Assembly: GCF_021044685.1 (NCBI RefSeq)
Contig: NZ_CP088014.1
Coordinates: 2,590,001 to 2,654,000 of the forward strand
Source of the DNA: Bradyrhizobium daqingense
Lineage (GTDB): Bacteria; Pseudomonadota; Alphaproteobacteria; Rhizobiales; Xanthobacteraceae
Length of the DNA: 64,000 nucleotides
Direction: 5' to 3'
The number at the start of each line of letters is the position of its first letter. Within the stretch, counting starts at the first letter, position 1. The position numbers and the translations under genes were made by a program. A model generated the notes under the pieces. That model ran no database searches. It was not told where the DNA came from and saw only the letters and a list, made by a program, of their open reading frames with translations. Below, piece by piece: positions 49,470-58,835 of this stretch.

Positions 49470-49689
49470 GGCGTACTCACAAACTCTCAACCACTGAACT
49501 CACGCCGTAACCGTAACCCCTGCGGCTTAAAAATCCGCTAAGCCTAAGGCTTCAATACAATTCTCGTTGAAACTGGCGGGAACACGGGCGGCCCGGGGCG
49601 CTGAAAACGCGATTTCAGCAGGCCAAGCGGGGGTCTTCGTAAATACTTTGCTAACGAACGAGGCCGGCGAGGGCTCTACCAGCCGTCGT

Positions 49690-49723
49690 CCCGGCCTAGT
49701 GCGCAATTGCGCACTAGGCCGGG
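49690..49723. repeat. 34-bp perfect palindrome
   Basis: CCCGGCCTAGTGCGCAA is followed directly by its exact reverse complement. The outer flanks (GTC before, ATGAC after) resemble the GTCATCCCGG ends of other Bradyrhizobium repeats. It lies 32 bp after the flgD stop and could be its terminator. Confidence 0.8.
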
Positions 49724-49755
49724 ATGACACCGAATGTTTGGCGGACGAACGTCCC

Positions 49756-50460
49756 TCAATTGCTGGTCGCGATGATGCTCTTGACCTGGCTCAGGGTGTA
49801 GCTGGCGCCGTCGATGGTGAGCAGCGGCGGCGACTGGGTCAGGTCGACCGACGACACAACGCCCTGCACCTGGGCGGCGATGCCGACATTGTTGTTCGCG
49901 ATGTCCTTACCGGTGGCCGAGATCGTGTACTTGCCGTCGGGCCATTGCGTGCCGTCGTTGCCCTGCCCGTTCCAGGTGAAGGGGATGTCGGTGCCGGCGG
50001 CGGCGGTATATTTGCCGGTGAACACGGTCTGGCCGCTGGCATTGGCGACGGTGATGTCGACGGTCGAGTCGGTGGGAACGTTGAGATGCCAGGTCGCCGA
50101 GGAGTTCTTCATCGTCGCGGTCGAGCCGTCGACCAAGGCGGTCTTGCCGACGAAGCCCAGCGCCTGGGTCGCCTGCGTGGTCTGCTGCAGGGTAACGAGC
50201 TGGGCCAGCGCATCGTTGGTCTTGAGCTGCTGCTCGACGCCGGCGAACTGCACCAGCTGCTGGGTGAACTGGTTGGTGTCGAGCGGATCCAGCGGGTTCT
50301 GGTTCTGCAGCTGCGTCGTCAACAGCGTCAGGAAGGTCTGGAAATTGCCGGCGAGCGTCGATCCCGTGGTCGAGCTCAGCGAGTTCGACGAGGAGGATTT
50401 CGGGAGGTCGGTCGTTCCGGAGACGACGGGCGAGGAGGTCGCGGCGTTCGTGGTAGCCAT
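49756..50460 (-). CDS. flgD: Flagellar hook assembly (capping) protein FlgD
   Basis: A 234-aa scaffold protein for hook assembly. The N-terminal FlgD motif FQTFLTLLTTQLQNQNPLDPLDTNQFTQQLVQFAGVEQQLK is diagnostic. A C-terminal Ig-like region follows (FTWNGQGNDGTQWPDGKYTISATG). ATG 50460 (MATTNAATSS) is chosen; a TTG two codons upstream is not needed. It is 12 bp downstream of fliK on the same strand. Confidence 0.95.
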   Translation of the reverse strand: MATTNAATSSPVVSGTTDLPKSSSSNSLSSTTGSTLAGNFQTFLTLLTTQLQNQNPLDPLDTNQFTQQLVQFAGVEQQLKTNDALAQLVTLQQTTQATQALGFVGKTALVDGSTATMKNSSATWHLNVPTDSTVDITVANASGQTVFTGKYTAAAGTDIPFTWNGQGNDGTQWPDGKYTISATGKDIANNNVGIAAQVQGVVSSVDLTQSPPLLTIDGASYTLSQVKSIIATSN

Positions 50461-50472
50461 GTCCAATACTCC

Positions 50473-52134
50473 TTACACTCTGATGTCGACGCCGCTGCTC
50501 GATCCGAGCATGCGGCCGTAGCCGCGTCCGACGGGCGCTGCTGCAATGGTTTCGTCCTCACTGATGACCAGGCGACGGGCATTGCCGCCATTGTCCTGGT
50601 TCTGGCCGGAGTTCTGGCCCGACGAATTCTGGTCGCGCAGGCTGAAGGACAGGCCGTTGCTGCCGGTCTTGAAGCCGGCATCGTCGAGCGCGCGCTGCAA
50701 TTGCGGCGCGTCCTGCCGCAGCATCTGCAGCGTTTCCGGCTTCTCGACGGTGAGATGCGAAGTGACCTGGCCGTTGCGGTCGATATTGATGCGGACATCG
50801 ATCTTGCCGAGCTCGGCCGGATCGAGGCTGATGTCGAAGCGCGACTTGCCGGAGCGGATCGCGGCGGCGATCTCGATCGGGATGCCGCTGATGGGCACGG
50901 CCGTGTGGGTCGCCGCGGTCGCGGTCAGTGTTGCGGTCGAGGCGGTGGCGGCCGAGGTCGTATTGGTCAGCGGCGCCTGCACGGCCGAGGCGGCCTGCGC
51001 GCTGGTGTCGGTCGCGGGCAGGCTCGCCTGCGCCGTTGCATGAGCGTGGGTATTGGCGGTTGTCGGCGCGGCATCGGCGCTGCGATCGGCGGCGCCGGAC
51101 TTGGCTTCGGCCAGCCCGGCGTCGCCTTGAGGCTTGGCTGCCTGGGCATGCGCAGCGTTGGCACCGGCTGCGGTTGCCGGCGTTGGCGTCGCAGCAGCGG
51201 TGTCGGTCTTGCCGGCCTCCTGGCCGATATTGGAGACGTCGGCCTGGGACTGCGCCGTGGCCGCATCCCTAAACGAGGTCTTCGGCGTGCCCTGGTTGAC
51301 GGCGGCGATCAGGCCGCCATTGGCCTTCGCATCGGTCGCGGTCGCCTCAGCGGTGCCGGTCGCGGTCTCGCCGAGCGTCGTCGTGGTCTCGGCATCGACC
51401 ACCGCGCCCGCGGTCTTGGCGCTCTTGTCGCCGGCCGTGGCGGTGTCGGTCTTGGTGCCGGCAATCTGCGCCGCGGTGGAGGCGCTGGCGGCGAGTCCCG
51501 CGGCGGCGATGGTCAGCGGCGAAGCGGCGCTGGCGGCGGCCTGGTTTGCGGCCGCGTTCGGATCGGTCGGCATGAGGGGCGCGGCGACGATGATCGCGTT
51601 GGGATCGGGAATTGCGGTCTGGCCCGCATCGGCCGGCGCGGCGGCAGCCACATCGACGGCGGCGGTCGCGGCGTCGGTGCCGTCGATGGTGTCGGTCTTG
51701 TCAACCTTCGTCTCGTCCGATTTGTCGGTCGATTTGGTGTCGGAGGCCTCGACCTTATCCTTGTCCTTGGTCTTGCCGGCGTCCTTGGCCGGATCGGCCG
51801 TGGTGTCGCTCGCCATATTGTCGTCGTCGTTCTTGGCGGGCGCGGACCTATCGGACTCATCGCTTGCCCGGCTCTGCGGGGGCTCATCCCTGGACGCGGT
51901 GTCGCGCGCTCTATCAGGGGCGGACGAGGAGGCGGACTCGCTCCGGCGCGGTGCGGTGTCCTGCGCCTGCGTGTTGTTGTCGATCGCCTGGGTGTTGCTG
52001 TCGACCAGTGAGCTGAAGGAGTCGGCGGCGGAACTCTCTTTCGGAGCCTGCGAGCGGACAGGCTTTTGCTGCGCGCTTGGGACCTGCACGCTTGCCACGA
52101 TATCTGACGTCCGACCGACCACAGGCGACCTCAT
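50473..52134 (-). CDS. fliK: Flagellar hook-length control protein FliK
   Basis: A 553-aa protein. The first ~420 residues are Ala/Thr/Asp-rich and of low complexity, as expected for the ruler region. The C-terminal ~110 residues hold the Flg_hook domain (RFDISLDPAELGKIDVRINIDRNGQVTSHLTVEKPETLQMLRQDAPQLQRALDDAGF). It switches export specificity when the hook reaches length. It lies directly upstream of flgD. Confidence 0.93.
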   Translation of the reverse strand: MRSPVVGRTSDIVASVQVPSAQQKPVRSQAPKESSAADSFSSLVDSNTQAIDNNTQAQDTAPRRSESASSSAPDRARDTASRDEPPQSRASDESDRSAPAKNDDDNMASDTTADPAKDAGKTKDKDKVEASDTKSTDKSDETKVDKTDTIDGTDAATAAVDVAAAAPADAGQTAIPDPNAIIVAAPLMPTDPNAAANQAAASAASPLTIAAAGLAASASTAAQIAGTKTDTATAGDKSAKTAGAVVDAETTTTLGETATGTAEATATDAKANGGLIAAVNQGTPKTSFRDAATAQSQADVSNIGQEAGKTDTAAATPTPATAAGANAAHAQAAKPQGDAGLAEAKSGAADRSADAAPTTANTHAHATAQASLPATDTSAQAASAVQAPLTNTTSAATASTATLTATAATHTAVPISGIPIEIAAAIRSGKSRFDISLDPAELGKIDVRINIDRNGQVTSHLTVEKPETLQMLRQDAPQLQRALDDAGFKTGSNGLSFSLRDQNSSGQNSGQNQDNGGNARRLVISEDETIAAAPVGRGYGRMLGSSSGVDIRV

Positions 52135-52497
52135 GGAAACATTTCGGCATAGAGGGGAGCAAGGAGCGGGCCAGCCTCTCGAGTGGCAAATTTAAATAAT
52201 GAAATCAATGTCTTGTAGAATTTATGCCGCTACGGCGATGCCGCTGCGACCCCGGCATTTCTGCCGCCCCGGCAAGAATTGCCCTAAGCAGGCGCCCGTG
52301 TGATTGCTTCACCGGAATGCCGCCTATATTAATGAGGTCACTCTCAGCCGCTTTCGACAGGGCCTTGTGCCTCCTAGGGGAACCAGCATTCCCAAGGGAT
52401 TGCCGATGTCCCGAAGGAAGCACGCAAATCGCGGATGCGTCGCACGCCGCCGTCAGAACGCCAAGGCGCTGCTCACAAGGCACAGTTCACAAGGCCC
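52135..52497. other. Divergent intergenic region between fliK and mnmA
   Basis: No gene recognised in 363 bp. An AT-rich stretch at about 52190-52220 is compatible with the fliK promoter. No sigma-54 box or repeat that I can defend is seen. Confidence 0.4.
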
Positions 52498-53679
52498 ATG
52501 CTCAACAGTCTGGATCTCGAAGGCCGTCCTGAGGACACCAGGGTCGTCGTCGCCATGTCGGGCGGCGTCGATTCCTCGACGACGGCTGCGCTGCTCAAGG
52601 CTGAAGGCTACGACGTCGTCGGCATCACGCTTCAGCTCTACGACCATGGCGCGGCGACCCACCGCAAGGGCGCCTGCTGCGCCGGCCAGGACATCCACGA
52701 CGCGCGCGACGTCGCGACCAAGCTCGGCATTCCCCACTATGTGCTCGACTATGAGGACCGCTTTCGCGAGTCCGTCATCGACAATTTCGCCGACTCTTAC
52801 GCGCTCGGCGAAACGCCGGTGCCCTGCATCGAGTGCAACCGCAGCGTCAAATTCCGCGACCTCTTGAAGACCGCGCGTGAGCTCGGCGCGCATGCGCTCG
52901 CCACCGGCCACTACGTCGCGTCGCGCCGCCGCGACGACGGCTCGCGCGCGCTTGTCTGCGCCGCCGACGGCGACCGCGACCAGAGCTACTTCCTGTTCGC
53001 GACCACGCAGTCACAGCTCGACTTCCTGCGCTTCCCGCTCGGCGACATGACCAAGCCCGAGACGCGCGAGCTCGCGCGTCGTTTTGGGCTCGCGGTTGCC
53101 GACAAGCACGACAGCCAGGACATCTGCTTCGTGCCGACGGGGCGCTATACCGACATCATCACGCGGCTGAGGCCGAACGCGATGGACCCCGGCGAGATCG
53201 TCGATCTCGACGGACGCGTGCTCGGCCAGCACAACGGCATCGCCAATTTCACCGTCGGCCAGCGCCGCGGCCTCGGCATCGCGGCCAGTGCGCCGCTGTT
53301 CGTGGTGCGCCTTGATGCCGCCGCGCGCCGCGTCGTGGTCGGCCCGCGCGATGCGCTGAAGATGCACCGCATCGTCCTGCGCGACGTCAACTGGATCGGC
53401 GTTGGCGACATCGACCGCGCCATTGGCTCCGGCCTCGAGATGTTCGTGCGCGTGCGCTCGACCCGCAGCCCGCAAGCAGCCTGGCTGCGCGGCGGCAACG
53501 GACAATACGAGGTCGAGCTGGTCGCGGGCGAAGAGGGCGTCTCGCCCGGACAAGCCTGCGTGTTCTACGACGCGCCCTCGGGCCAGGCCCGCGTGCTCGG
53601 TGGCGGCTTCATCCAGAGCGCCGCCGCGAAGGCCGGCACCGCCACCCCGCGCCCGCTCGCGGAAGCCGTGCGCGGCTGA
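52498..53679 (+). CDS. mnmA: tRNA-specific 2-thiouridylase
   Basis: A 393-aa enzyme that introduces s2U34 into Lys/Glu/Gln tRNAs. The PP-loop [19 protein letters not shown], the catalytic Cys pair in [16 protein letters not shown] and [10 protein letters not shown], and the C-terminal VGQRRGLGI segment are present. The ATG at 52498 is chosen; the frame is open upstream without a good start. Cytoplasmic. Confidence 0.97.
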   Translation: MLNSLDLEGRPEDTRVVVAMSGGVDSSTTAALLKAEGYDVVGITLQLYDHGAATHRKGACCAGQDIHDARDVATKLGIPHYVLDYEDRFRESVIDNFADSYALGETPVPCIECNRSVKFRDLLKTARELGAHALATGHYVASRRRDDGSRALVCAADGDRDQSYFLFATTQSQLDFLRFPLGDMTKPETRELARRFGLAVADKHDSQDICFVPTGRYTDIITRLRPNAMDPGEIVDLDGRVLGQHNGIANFTVGQRRGLGIAASAPLFVVRLDAAARRVVVGPRDALKMHRIVLRDVNWIGVGDIDRAIGSGLEMFVRVRSTRSPQAAWLRGGNGQYEVELVAGEEGVSPGQACVFYDAPSGQARVLGGGFIQSAAAKAGTATPRPLAEAVRG

Positions 53680-53758
53680 GTCATGATGAAATCGAGCACC
53701 GGTGGATGGGCTGGGTTTACCTCTCCGGTTGGGGAGAGGTGAAGTAAGGGCAGGGGGC

Positions 53759-54397
53759 ATGGCAGCAGACATCTCGCGGGCCGGGGTCGAGAAGGCCTAT
53801 GGCCGCTGGGCGCCGGTTTATGATCTCGTTTTCGGCAAGGTGTTCGACGCCGGCCGGCAATCGACCATCGCCGAGGCCGACCGCATCGGCGGCCGCGTCC
53901 TCGACGTCGGCGTGGGCACAGGTCTTTCGCTATCCGAATATGCGCGCACCACGAAAATCTGCGGCGTCGACATCTCCGAGCCGATGCTGCGCAAGGCGCA
54001 GGCGCGCGTGCGGGCCCTGCGCCTCTCCAATGTCGAAGTGCTCTCGGTGATGGATGCGAAGAACCTCGCCTTCCCCGACAACGCGTTCGACGCGGTGGTC
54101 GCGCAATATGTCATCACCGCCGTGCCCGATCCCGAAGGCACGCTCGACGAGTTCGTGCGCGTGCTCAAGCCCGGCGGCGAGCTGATCCTGGTCAACCACA
54201 TCGGCGCGGAAAAGGGTCTTCGCAAGCTCTCCGAGCTCGCCTTCGCCCCCATCGCTCGCCGCCTCGGCTGGCGCCCGGAATTCCCGTGGGCCCGCCTCGA
54301 AGGCTGGGCTGCCAAGCACGGCGGCATCACCCTCACCGAGCGCCGCCCCATGCCGCCGATGGGCCATTTCTCGCTGATCCGCTACCGCAAATCGTGA
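53759..54397 (+). CDS. Phosphatidylethanolamine N-methyltransferase-like (PmtA type)
   Basis: A 212-aa class I SAM methyltransferase. The SAM motif is VLDVGVGTGLSLSEYA and the DISEPMLRKAQARV and AVVAQYVITAVPDPEGTL segments follow. The opening VEKAYGRWAPVYDLVFGKVFDAG and the LGWRPEFPWARLEGW region match what I recall of Rhodobacter-type PmtA. It probably methylates phosphatidylethanolamine towards phosphatidylcholine at the membrane; this substrate call is by resemblance only. Confidence 0.75.
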   Translation: MAADISRAGVEKAYGRWAPVYDLVFGKVFDAGRQSTIAEADRIGGRVLDVGVGTGLSLSEYARTTKICGVDISEPMLRKAQARVRALRLSNVEVLSVMDAKNLAFPDNAFDAVVAQYVITAVPDPEGTLDEFVRVLKPGGELILVNHIGAEKGLRKLSELAFAPIARRLGWRPEFPWARLEGWAAKHGGITLTERRPMPPMGHFSLIRYRKS

Positions 54398-54441
54398 TCG
54401 TACCGCGGGAACACGTGCCGAGGCCGGCGCGTTTTCCTCCC

Positions 54442-54798
54442 ATGCGCACGACATCGAACATCATCCTGGTAAGCCTCCTGATCGCCGCCTCCGGCAGTGC
54501 GATCGCGCAGGCCCCGCCCGCCCCGGCGACGCCGCCGCAAGCGACCGCGCCGCCATCCCCGCAACGTGCCGCCGGATGTGCCCCATCCGATCGGCTGGCC
54601 ACCACCCCCGACGGCACCACCACCGGCCAGTCCCGGGAACCGCTCGGCGACAAGCTCGCCAAGACCGACGGCGTGCTCTGCCCGCCCGCGGGCGTCGATC
54701 CCGACATGCACGCCCCCGCGCCAAGCACCGGCGGCAACACCCCGGTCATCCCACCCCCCGGCAGCCCCGGCGGCGATCCCAACGTGCGGCCGAAATAA
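54442..54798 (+). CDS. Small Pro-rich secreted protein
   Basis: A 118-aa protein with a Sec signal peptide (MRTTSNIILVSLLIAASGSAI, cleavage after AQA). The mature part is Pro/Ala/Thr-rich with two cysteines (GCAPS, VLCPPAG). No family recognised. It follows the methyltransferase by 44 bp and is followed by repeat copy 6. Confidence 0.6.
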   Translation: MRTTSNIILVSLLIAASGSAIAQAPPAPATPPQATAPPSPQRAAGCAPSDRLATTPDGTTTGQSREPLGDKLAKTDGVLCPPAGVDPDMHAPAPSTGGNTPVIPPPGSPGGDPNVRPK

Positions 54799-54820
54799 GA
54801 GCCGTTCCGCTTCACAGTTC

Positions 54821-54904
54821 GTCATGCCCGGGCTTGTCCCGGGCATCCACGTTCTTGCGCCCGCAAATCGAGGCGTGGATGGCCGGGACAAGCCCGGCCA
54901 TGAC
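54821..54904. repeat. Palindromic repeat family A, copy 6
   Basis: An 84-bp copy with arms GTCATGCCCGGGCTTGTCC and GGACAAGCCCGGCCATGAC, identical in the arms to copies 1 and 4. It lies between the small secreted gene and the tRNA. Confidence 0.85.
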
Positions 54905-55062
54905 GAACTCATTGAAAAGAGGCCGTATTCGCAAAGGCGGCTCGTCCTGCCATGGGCTTTGTAACCGCGGAAAAAGGCGGCCACTTTGCTTGACTTCCCG
55001 CCGCCCCCTTCCTTATATGCCGCGCGTTCGCGAGATCGGCGTTCCGCCGTTCGCGACCCTGT

Positions 55063-55139
55063 GGCGGGGTAGCTCAGCTGGTTAGAGCACGGGAATCATA
55101 ATCCTGGGGTCGGGGGTTCGAGTCCCTCTCCCGCTACCA
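55063..55139 (+). tRNA. tRNA-Met (anticodon CAT)
   Basis: A 77-nt cloverleaf can be drawn: acceptor GGCGGGG/TCCCGCT, D-arm GCTC/GAGC, anticodon stem CGGGA/TCCTG with loop ATCATAA, T-arm GGGGG-TTCGAGT-CCCTC, and encoded CCA. The variable loop and D-loop fit elongator Met better than Ile2 (lysidine). Sequence character changes just downstream. Confidence 0.9.
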
Positions 55140-55281
55140 AACTCACCTAAATCGCTGACATTTCTCCAGAAGTTCGAGTGTGCTCGACCCGACGCTGACG
55201 GGTTGCATTGTGCGGGTCGTATCGCTCTGCTGCCCGGGTCGCTCTTCCTGCATAGATCAACTAGGCGCAGAGTGTTGGGGA

Positions 55282-55688
55282 ATGTCTGACCAGCTTGAAC
55301 TCGTAGTGCTTCACCGAAGCGGTGGCGGAAGCTCCGCGAAGAAGGAGCGATACACCTTCGATTTTGTCGTCAACAGGCAATCTCTCTTTACTATCACCGG
55401 TGCCTCCAACTTCGATTTGTCCGGTTGCCTTTCGGTCCCTCAACGAGAGCCCGAGCCGTTCCGATCGGCGGGAGTAGCCGCGTGGCTCTGTATGTTTGTC
55501 CTGAATGTGGAGACCTCGCGTGCGGAGCTATTACCGCACTCATATCGCGAAGCGATGGCGTCGTGAGTTGGTCCGACTTCGCGCATGAAAATGGAGATGA
55601 CAGCGAAACAAAGCTATCGAAGGTCGGCCCCTTTGCGTTCGATTGGAGATCCTATGTGACTGCAATCGAGCGAGCTTGCGCTGGCTGA
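55282..55688 (+). pseudogene. Frameshifted small Cys-motif protein
   Basis: The first frame from ATG 55282 reads SDQLELVVLHRSGGGSSAKKERYTFDFVVN and continues to about 55480. A different frame then continues with VALYVCPECGDLACGAITALISRSDGVVSWSDFAHEN to the stop at 55688. The two parts join like one protein of about 135 aa, so a single-base insertion or deletion near 55475-55490 is likely. The CPECGDLACGA motif suggests metal or structural cysteines. I do not know the function. Confidence 0.65.
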
Positions 55689-55693
55689 AAGGC

Positions 55694-55790
55694 CGTAGGA
55701 TGGGTAGAGCACTTGCGAACCCATCATGCTTCTGTTCGACAAGGCTTTGATGGGTTTCGCTTCGCTCTACCCATCCTACGAGTTCTGCAT
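55694..55790. repeat. Palindromic repeat (CGTAGGATGGGTAGAGC type)
   Basis: Arms CGTAGGATGGGTAGAGC and GCTCTACCCATCCTACG enclose inner arms AACCCATCA and TGATGGGTT. It is related in form to 21604-21696 but with different bases. It lies right after the frameshifted gene. Confidence 0.75.
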
Positions 55791-56037
55791 CCATCCGCAA
55801 AGTGGAGCCGTGTTATACTTGTTTAACGCTTTCGCCAGCCATGATTCAATGCCGCAAACGTTCTAGCGCGTAGATTAGCTTAAGCACTCTCGGCCCATCA
55901 AGCGCCGGTGTCGAAAAGTTCTTGATGGGTCTCATATCGCCTGCAGCAGTCCTGTGTGCCGCGACGGCTAACGACTCGGGCAAGCCTCAAGGCAGCCGGA
56001 TTGCTGATGGGCCACCAAGTAGGGACGGGAGGCGTGA

Positions 56038-56836
56038 GTGCAACTGAATCTGTCACGTTACTCCATGGGATTCCTGGAGTTGTTCTCTTCCGATCGGGTG
56101 GAACTCCGCGGATCAGGCACACTTTTGAGAATTGGCAACACGTATGGCATCTTGACCGCAGCCCACGTGTGGCAAGTAGTTCGCGAACTTGAGATAGTCG
56201 GTATCTATCTGTATCCGCCGCGCAGTACTGAGATGCATTCCATATGGGAGGAAGTACGTCTCATGGATGCGGTCACTTTCAAGAATCGCGATGAGGATGA
56301 GTATGGGCCAGACCTTGCTTTCATCCGCATCAGAAAGGGCAAGGCCGTGTCAATCGAGCTGCATGGCGCGTTCCTTAGCTTCGAAAAGGACGAACAACGG
56401 GTACGAACTGAGACGCCGGAAGGCAGCAAAGTCGTCGATGTCGTCGTAGGGGGCGTTGAGGCTATGGGACAGAAGGTAAACATGCGGCACGATCGAAAAC
56501 TCATCGTCCAGCGGTCGCTTGCAATTGTGGGTCGTGCGACGGTTATCGACGATGGGCGCGAAGGCTTCGATCGCTTGGAACTCATCCCTGAGTCGGATGC
56601 AGATTTCGAAGCTCCCCAGTCTTATGGCGGAATGAGTGGAGGTGGATGCTTCCGTGTGTACTTCCCCGAGAAGATACGAAGGTGAGATCGAGCCGGTCAA
56701 CTTTCACCTGCTTGGCGTCGCTTTCTACGAAACTAAGCTTGCAGGAAAGGCTGACAAGCTCATTTGTCACGGTCGCCGAAGTCTGACTGACAAGTTGTTA
56801 CCCGCAGTTCGTGCTAAGTGGCCCGACGAAATCTAG
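56038..56836 (+). pseudogene. Frameshifted trypsin-like serine protease
   Basis: The first frame (GTG 56038, to 56685) encodes a chymotrypsin-like core: His in GILTAAHVWQVV, Asp in GPDLAFIRI and Ser in YGGMSGGGCFRVYF. The frame then breaks at about 56665-56685. Another frame carries on with YEGEIEPVNFHLLGVAFYETKLAGKADKLICHGRRSLTDKLLP to the stop at 56836. Together they would make about 265 aa. No signal peptide. A single-base change in GAGAAGATACGAAGG would explain the split. Confidence 0.68.
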
Positions 56837-56878
56837 GCGGGCGCTGCACGCAGGATGCGTAGAGCGCCCTTGCGAGAT

Positions 56879-57471
56879 TCAAATAGGACGTCGCAGTTGC
56901 TTCAAATCGCCGTCAGTTATTTTGCCTACGACGATTAAGTATCTCGGCATGCCCATGAAAGCGAATAGCCGTACTGCGACCAATAGATGGGGCTCGCCGT
57001 TTAGATCGCAAGTCTGGCCGTAAACGTGATGTAGAACGTTTGGCTGATCGGCCAGAGGGACGCCACTCTTGTCCCCGCCTACGAAATGCGGTGCGTAATC
57101 ACTCTTTCCTAGGATGATATCGGGCAAGCAGGGGACGAACGAAACTTCACCGAATCGGGCAATCGCATAACTATGAGCGATCTTTGCAAGCATCCTTGCG
57201 TATTCGAGTGGTCCAACTCGGCCGAGTTTCAAAGCCACACCCTCCTGAAGATGCTCCTCCAGTTGTCCTATTTGATACCCGACAACGTGGCGCCCACCAA
57301 ATTTATTCGTTGGCTGAGCGTGACGAAGTAGGCCGGCAGGTTCAAAGTCGAAACCTAAGCAGACCATTGGAAATTCGTCGAGCGGTACTATTCGCGTCTC
57401 TAAATGGCCGTCGTTGCGATAGTTCGTGGTGAGCTTAACGGTGGTCTTAGGTTTGCGGCGGCTCCTCAAAT
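56879..57471 (-). pseudogene. C-terminal part of an HNH-type protein, split by IS3
   Basis: This 196-codon fragment (LRSRRKPKTTVKLTTNYRND...) lacks its own start; its first codon overlaps the AAT target duplication. When the IS and one AAT copy are removed it fuses in frame to the N-terminal part at 58836-59091. It has no motif I recognise (VCLGFDFEPAGLLRHAQPTN, LGRVGPLEYARMLAKIAHSYAIARFG). Confidence 0.85.
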
Positions 57472-57617
57472 AGAGCTGGCCCCGGTTGTTTGGACAGCGC
57501 CCCGCTGGATTTAAGTGGATTCCTGCCGGGTTATGCTGAACGCGGGGCTTTACGATTTTGTCGTTGCGTCGGGAGGGCGTAGCCCGACCAGAGCGACGAC
57601 AAAATCGTCGGCGACGG

Positions 57618-58445
57618 TCATGCGGCCATCACCATAGCTTGCGTGCCGAAGTAAGCCTCGTCGGGCGTGCGCCCGTCAAGGCTCGAGTGAGGGCGTCCCT
57701 GATTGTAGAAGGCCAGATACTTGGCAATTGACGCTCGCGCCTCGGACACGCTGTCGTAGGCGCGGAGATAAACTTCTTCGTATTTGACCGTGCGCCAGAG
57801 CCGCTCGACAAACACGTTGTCGCGCCAGGCGCCCTTGCCATCCATGCTGATGGCGATCTTCGCGTCCAGCAGCACATCGGTGAACTCGAGGCTGGTGAAC
57901 TGGCTGCCCTGGTCCGTGTTGAAAATCGCGGGCCTGCCGTGCTTCGCCAACGCCTCCTGGACCGCTTCGACGCAGAAGGCCGCCTCCATTGTGATCGAGA
58001 CGCGATGGGCCAGGACCCGTCGGCTGAACACATCGACGACCGCCGCGAGATAGACGAAGCCACGCCGCATCGGAATGTAGGTGATGTCCATTGCCCACGC
58101 ATGGTCGGGCCGCTCGATCTTCAATCCGCGCAACAGGTACGGGTAGATCTTGTGACCCGGAGCCGGCTTGCTCGTGTTCGGGCGACGATAGACCGCCTCG
58201 ATCCCCATGCGCTTCATCAGCGTCGCGATGTGGCGGCGACCGGCGTATACCCCCTCCCGCCGCAGCAACGATCGCAGCATACGCGCTCCCGCGAAGGGAT
58301 AATCGAGATGCAGCTCATCGAGCCGACGCATCAAGGCAAGGTCCTCGGCCGAAACTGGCCGAGGTTCATAGTAGACCGTGCTGCGAGCCAGCTTCAGGAC
58401 CTTCGCCTGGCGCACGATAGAAAGATCATGACCGCGGTCGATCAT
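57618..58445 (-). CDS. IS3-family transposase OrfB
   Basis: A 275-aa integrase-core protein. The DDE residues appear as AMDITYIP (first Asp), FNTDQGSQFTS (second Asp) and DNVFVERLWRTVKYEEVY (Glu). The upstream part has the HTH_21-like segment DYPFAGARMLRSLLRREGVYAGRRH. Its ATG overlaps the orfA stop (ATGA). Intact, so the element may be functional. Confidence 0.95.
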   Translation of the reverse strand: MIDRGHDLSIVRQAKVLKLARSTVYYEPRPVSAEDLALMRRLDELHLDYPFAGARMLRSLLRREGVYAGRRHIATLMKRMGIEAVYRRPNTSKPAPGHKIYPYLLRGLKIERPDHAWAMDITYIPMRRGFVYLAAVVDVFSRRVLAHRVSITMEAAFCVEAVQEALAKHGRPAIFNTDQGSQFTSLEFTDVLLDAKIAISMDGKGAWRDNVFVERLWRTVKYEEVYLRAYDSVSEARASIAKYLAFYNQGRPHSSLDGRTPDEAYFGTQAMVMAA

Positions 58446-58747
58446 CGCTTTGCGCTCAGCAGGCCCGCCTTGGTGAGCGCGCCGGACAAAAAATCGTTTT
58501 CCAACGCCAGCTCGCCGATCTTGGCATGCAACGCCTTCAAATCGACCGGCGTCTCGGCCGATGTCTTGTCATGCCCAAACACGCCGGCGGCGCCTTCCAG
58601 GAGCTGGTTTTTCCAGATCGTGATCTGGTTCGGATGAACATCAAACAGTTGCGCCAGCTCCGCCAGTGTCTTGTCTCCTTTGACCGCAGCCAAAGCAACC
58701 TTCGCCTTGAATGCCGGAGAATGCGTCCGGCGGCTCTTCTTCGTCAT
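58442..58747 (-). CDS. IS3-family transposase OrfA
   Basis: A 101-aa HTH protein (MTKKSRRTHSPAFKAKVALAAVKGDKTLAELAQLFDVHPNQITIWKNQLLEGA) with a C-terminal leucine-rich helix. The start at 58747 is the family-typical MTKKSRR; the frame extends further upstream without support. It recognises IS ends together with OrfB. Confidence 0.93.
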   Translation of the reverse strand: MTKKSRRTHSPAFKAKVALAAVKGDKTLAELAQLFDVHPNQITIWKNQLLEGAAGVFGHDKTSAETPVDLKALHAKIGELALENDFLSGALTKAGLLSAKR

Positions 58748-58835
58748 CTTCGCTCCTGATTCGCAGCAAGAATCCTCGCCGCTGTCAGGCAGAAAATCCA
58801 CTCAAGCTACTGTCCGAATTTGCGGGGCCAGCTCT

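Larger units (their letters stand above)
57472..58835 (-). mobile_element. IS3-family insertion sequence (1364 bp)
   Basis: The ends are AGAGCTGGCCCCG...TGGACAG at the left and, inverted, AGAGCTGGCCCCG...CGGACAG at the right, giving imperfect terminal repeats of about 26 bp. Direct repeats AAT flank both ends (57469-57471 and 58836-58838). Two overlapping genes, orfA and orfB, read leftward. It splits an HNH-type gene. Confidence 0.93.

Noticed and set aside
49567..52011. Long rightward open frame (814 codons) opposite flgD and fliK
   Set aside because: Gly/Arg repeats reflect the Ala-rich coding of fliK on the other strand.
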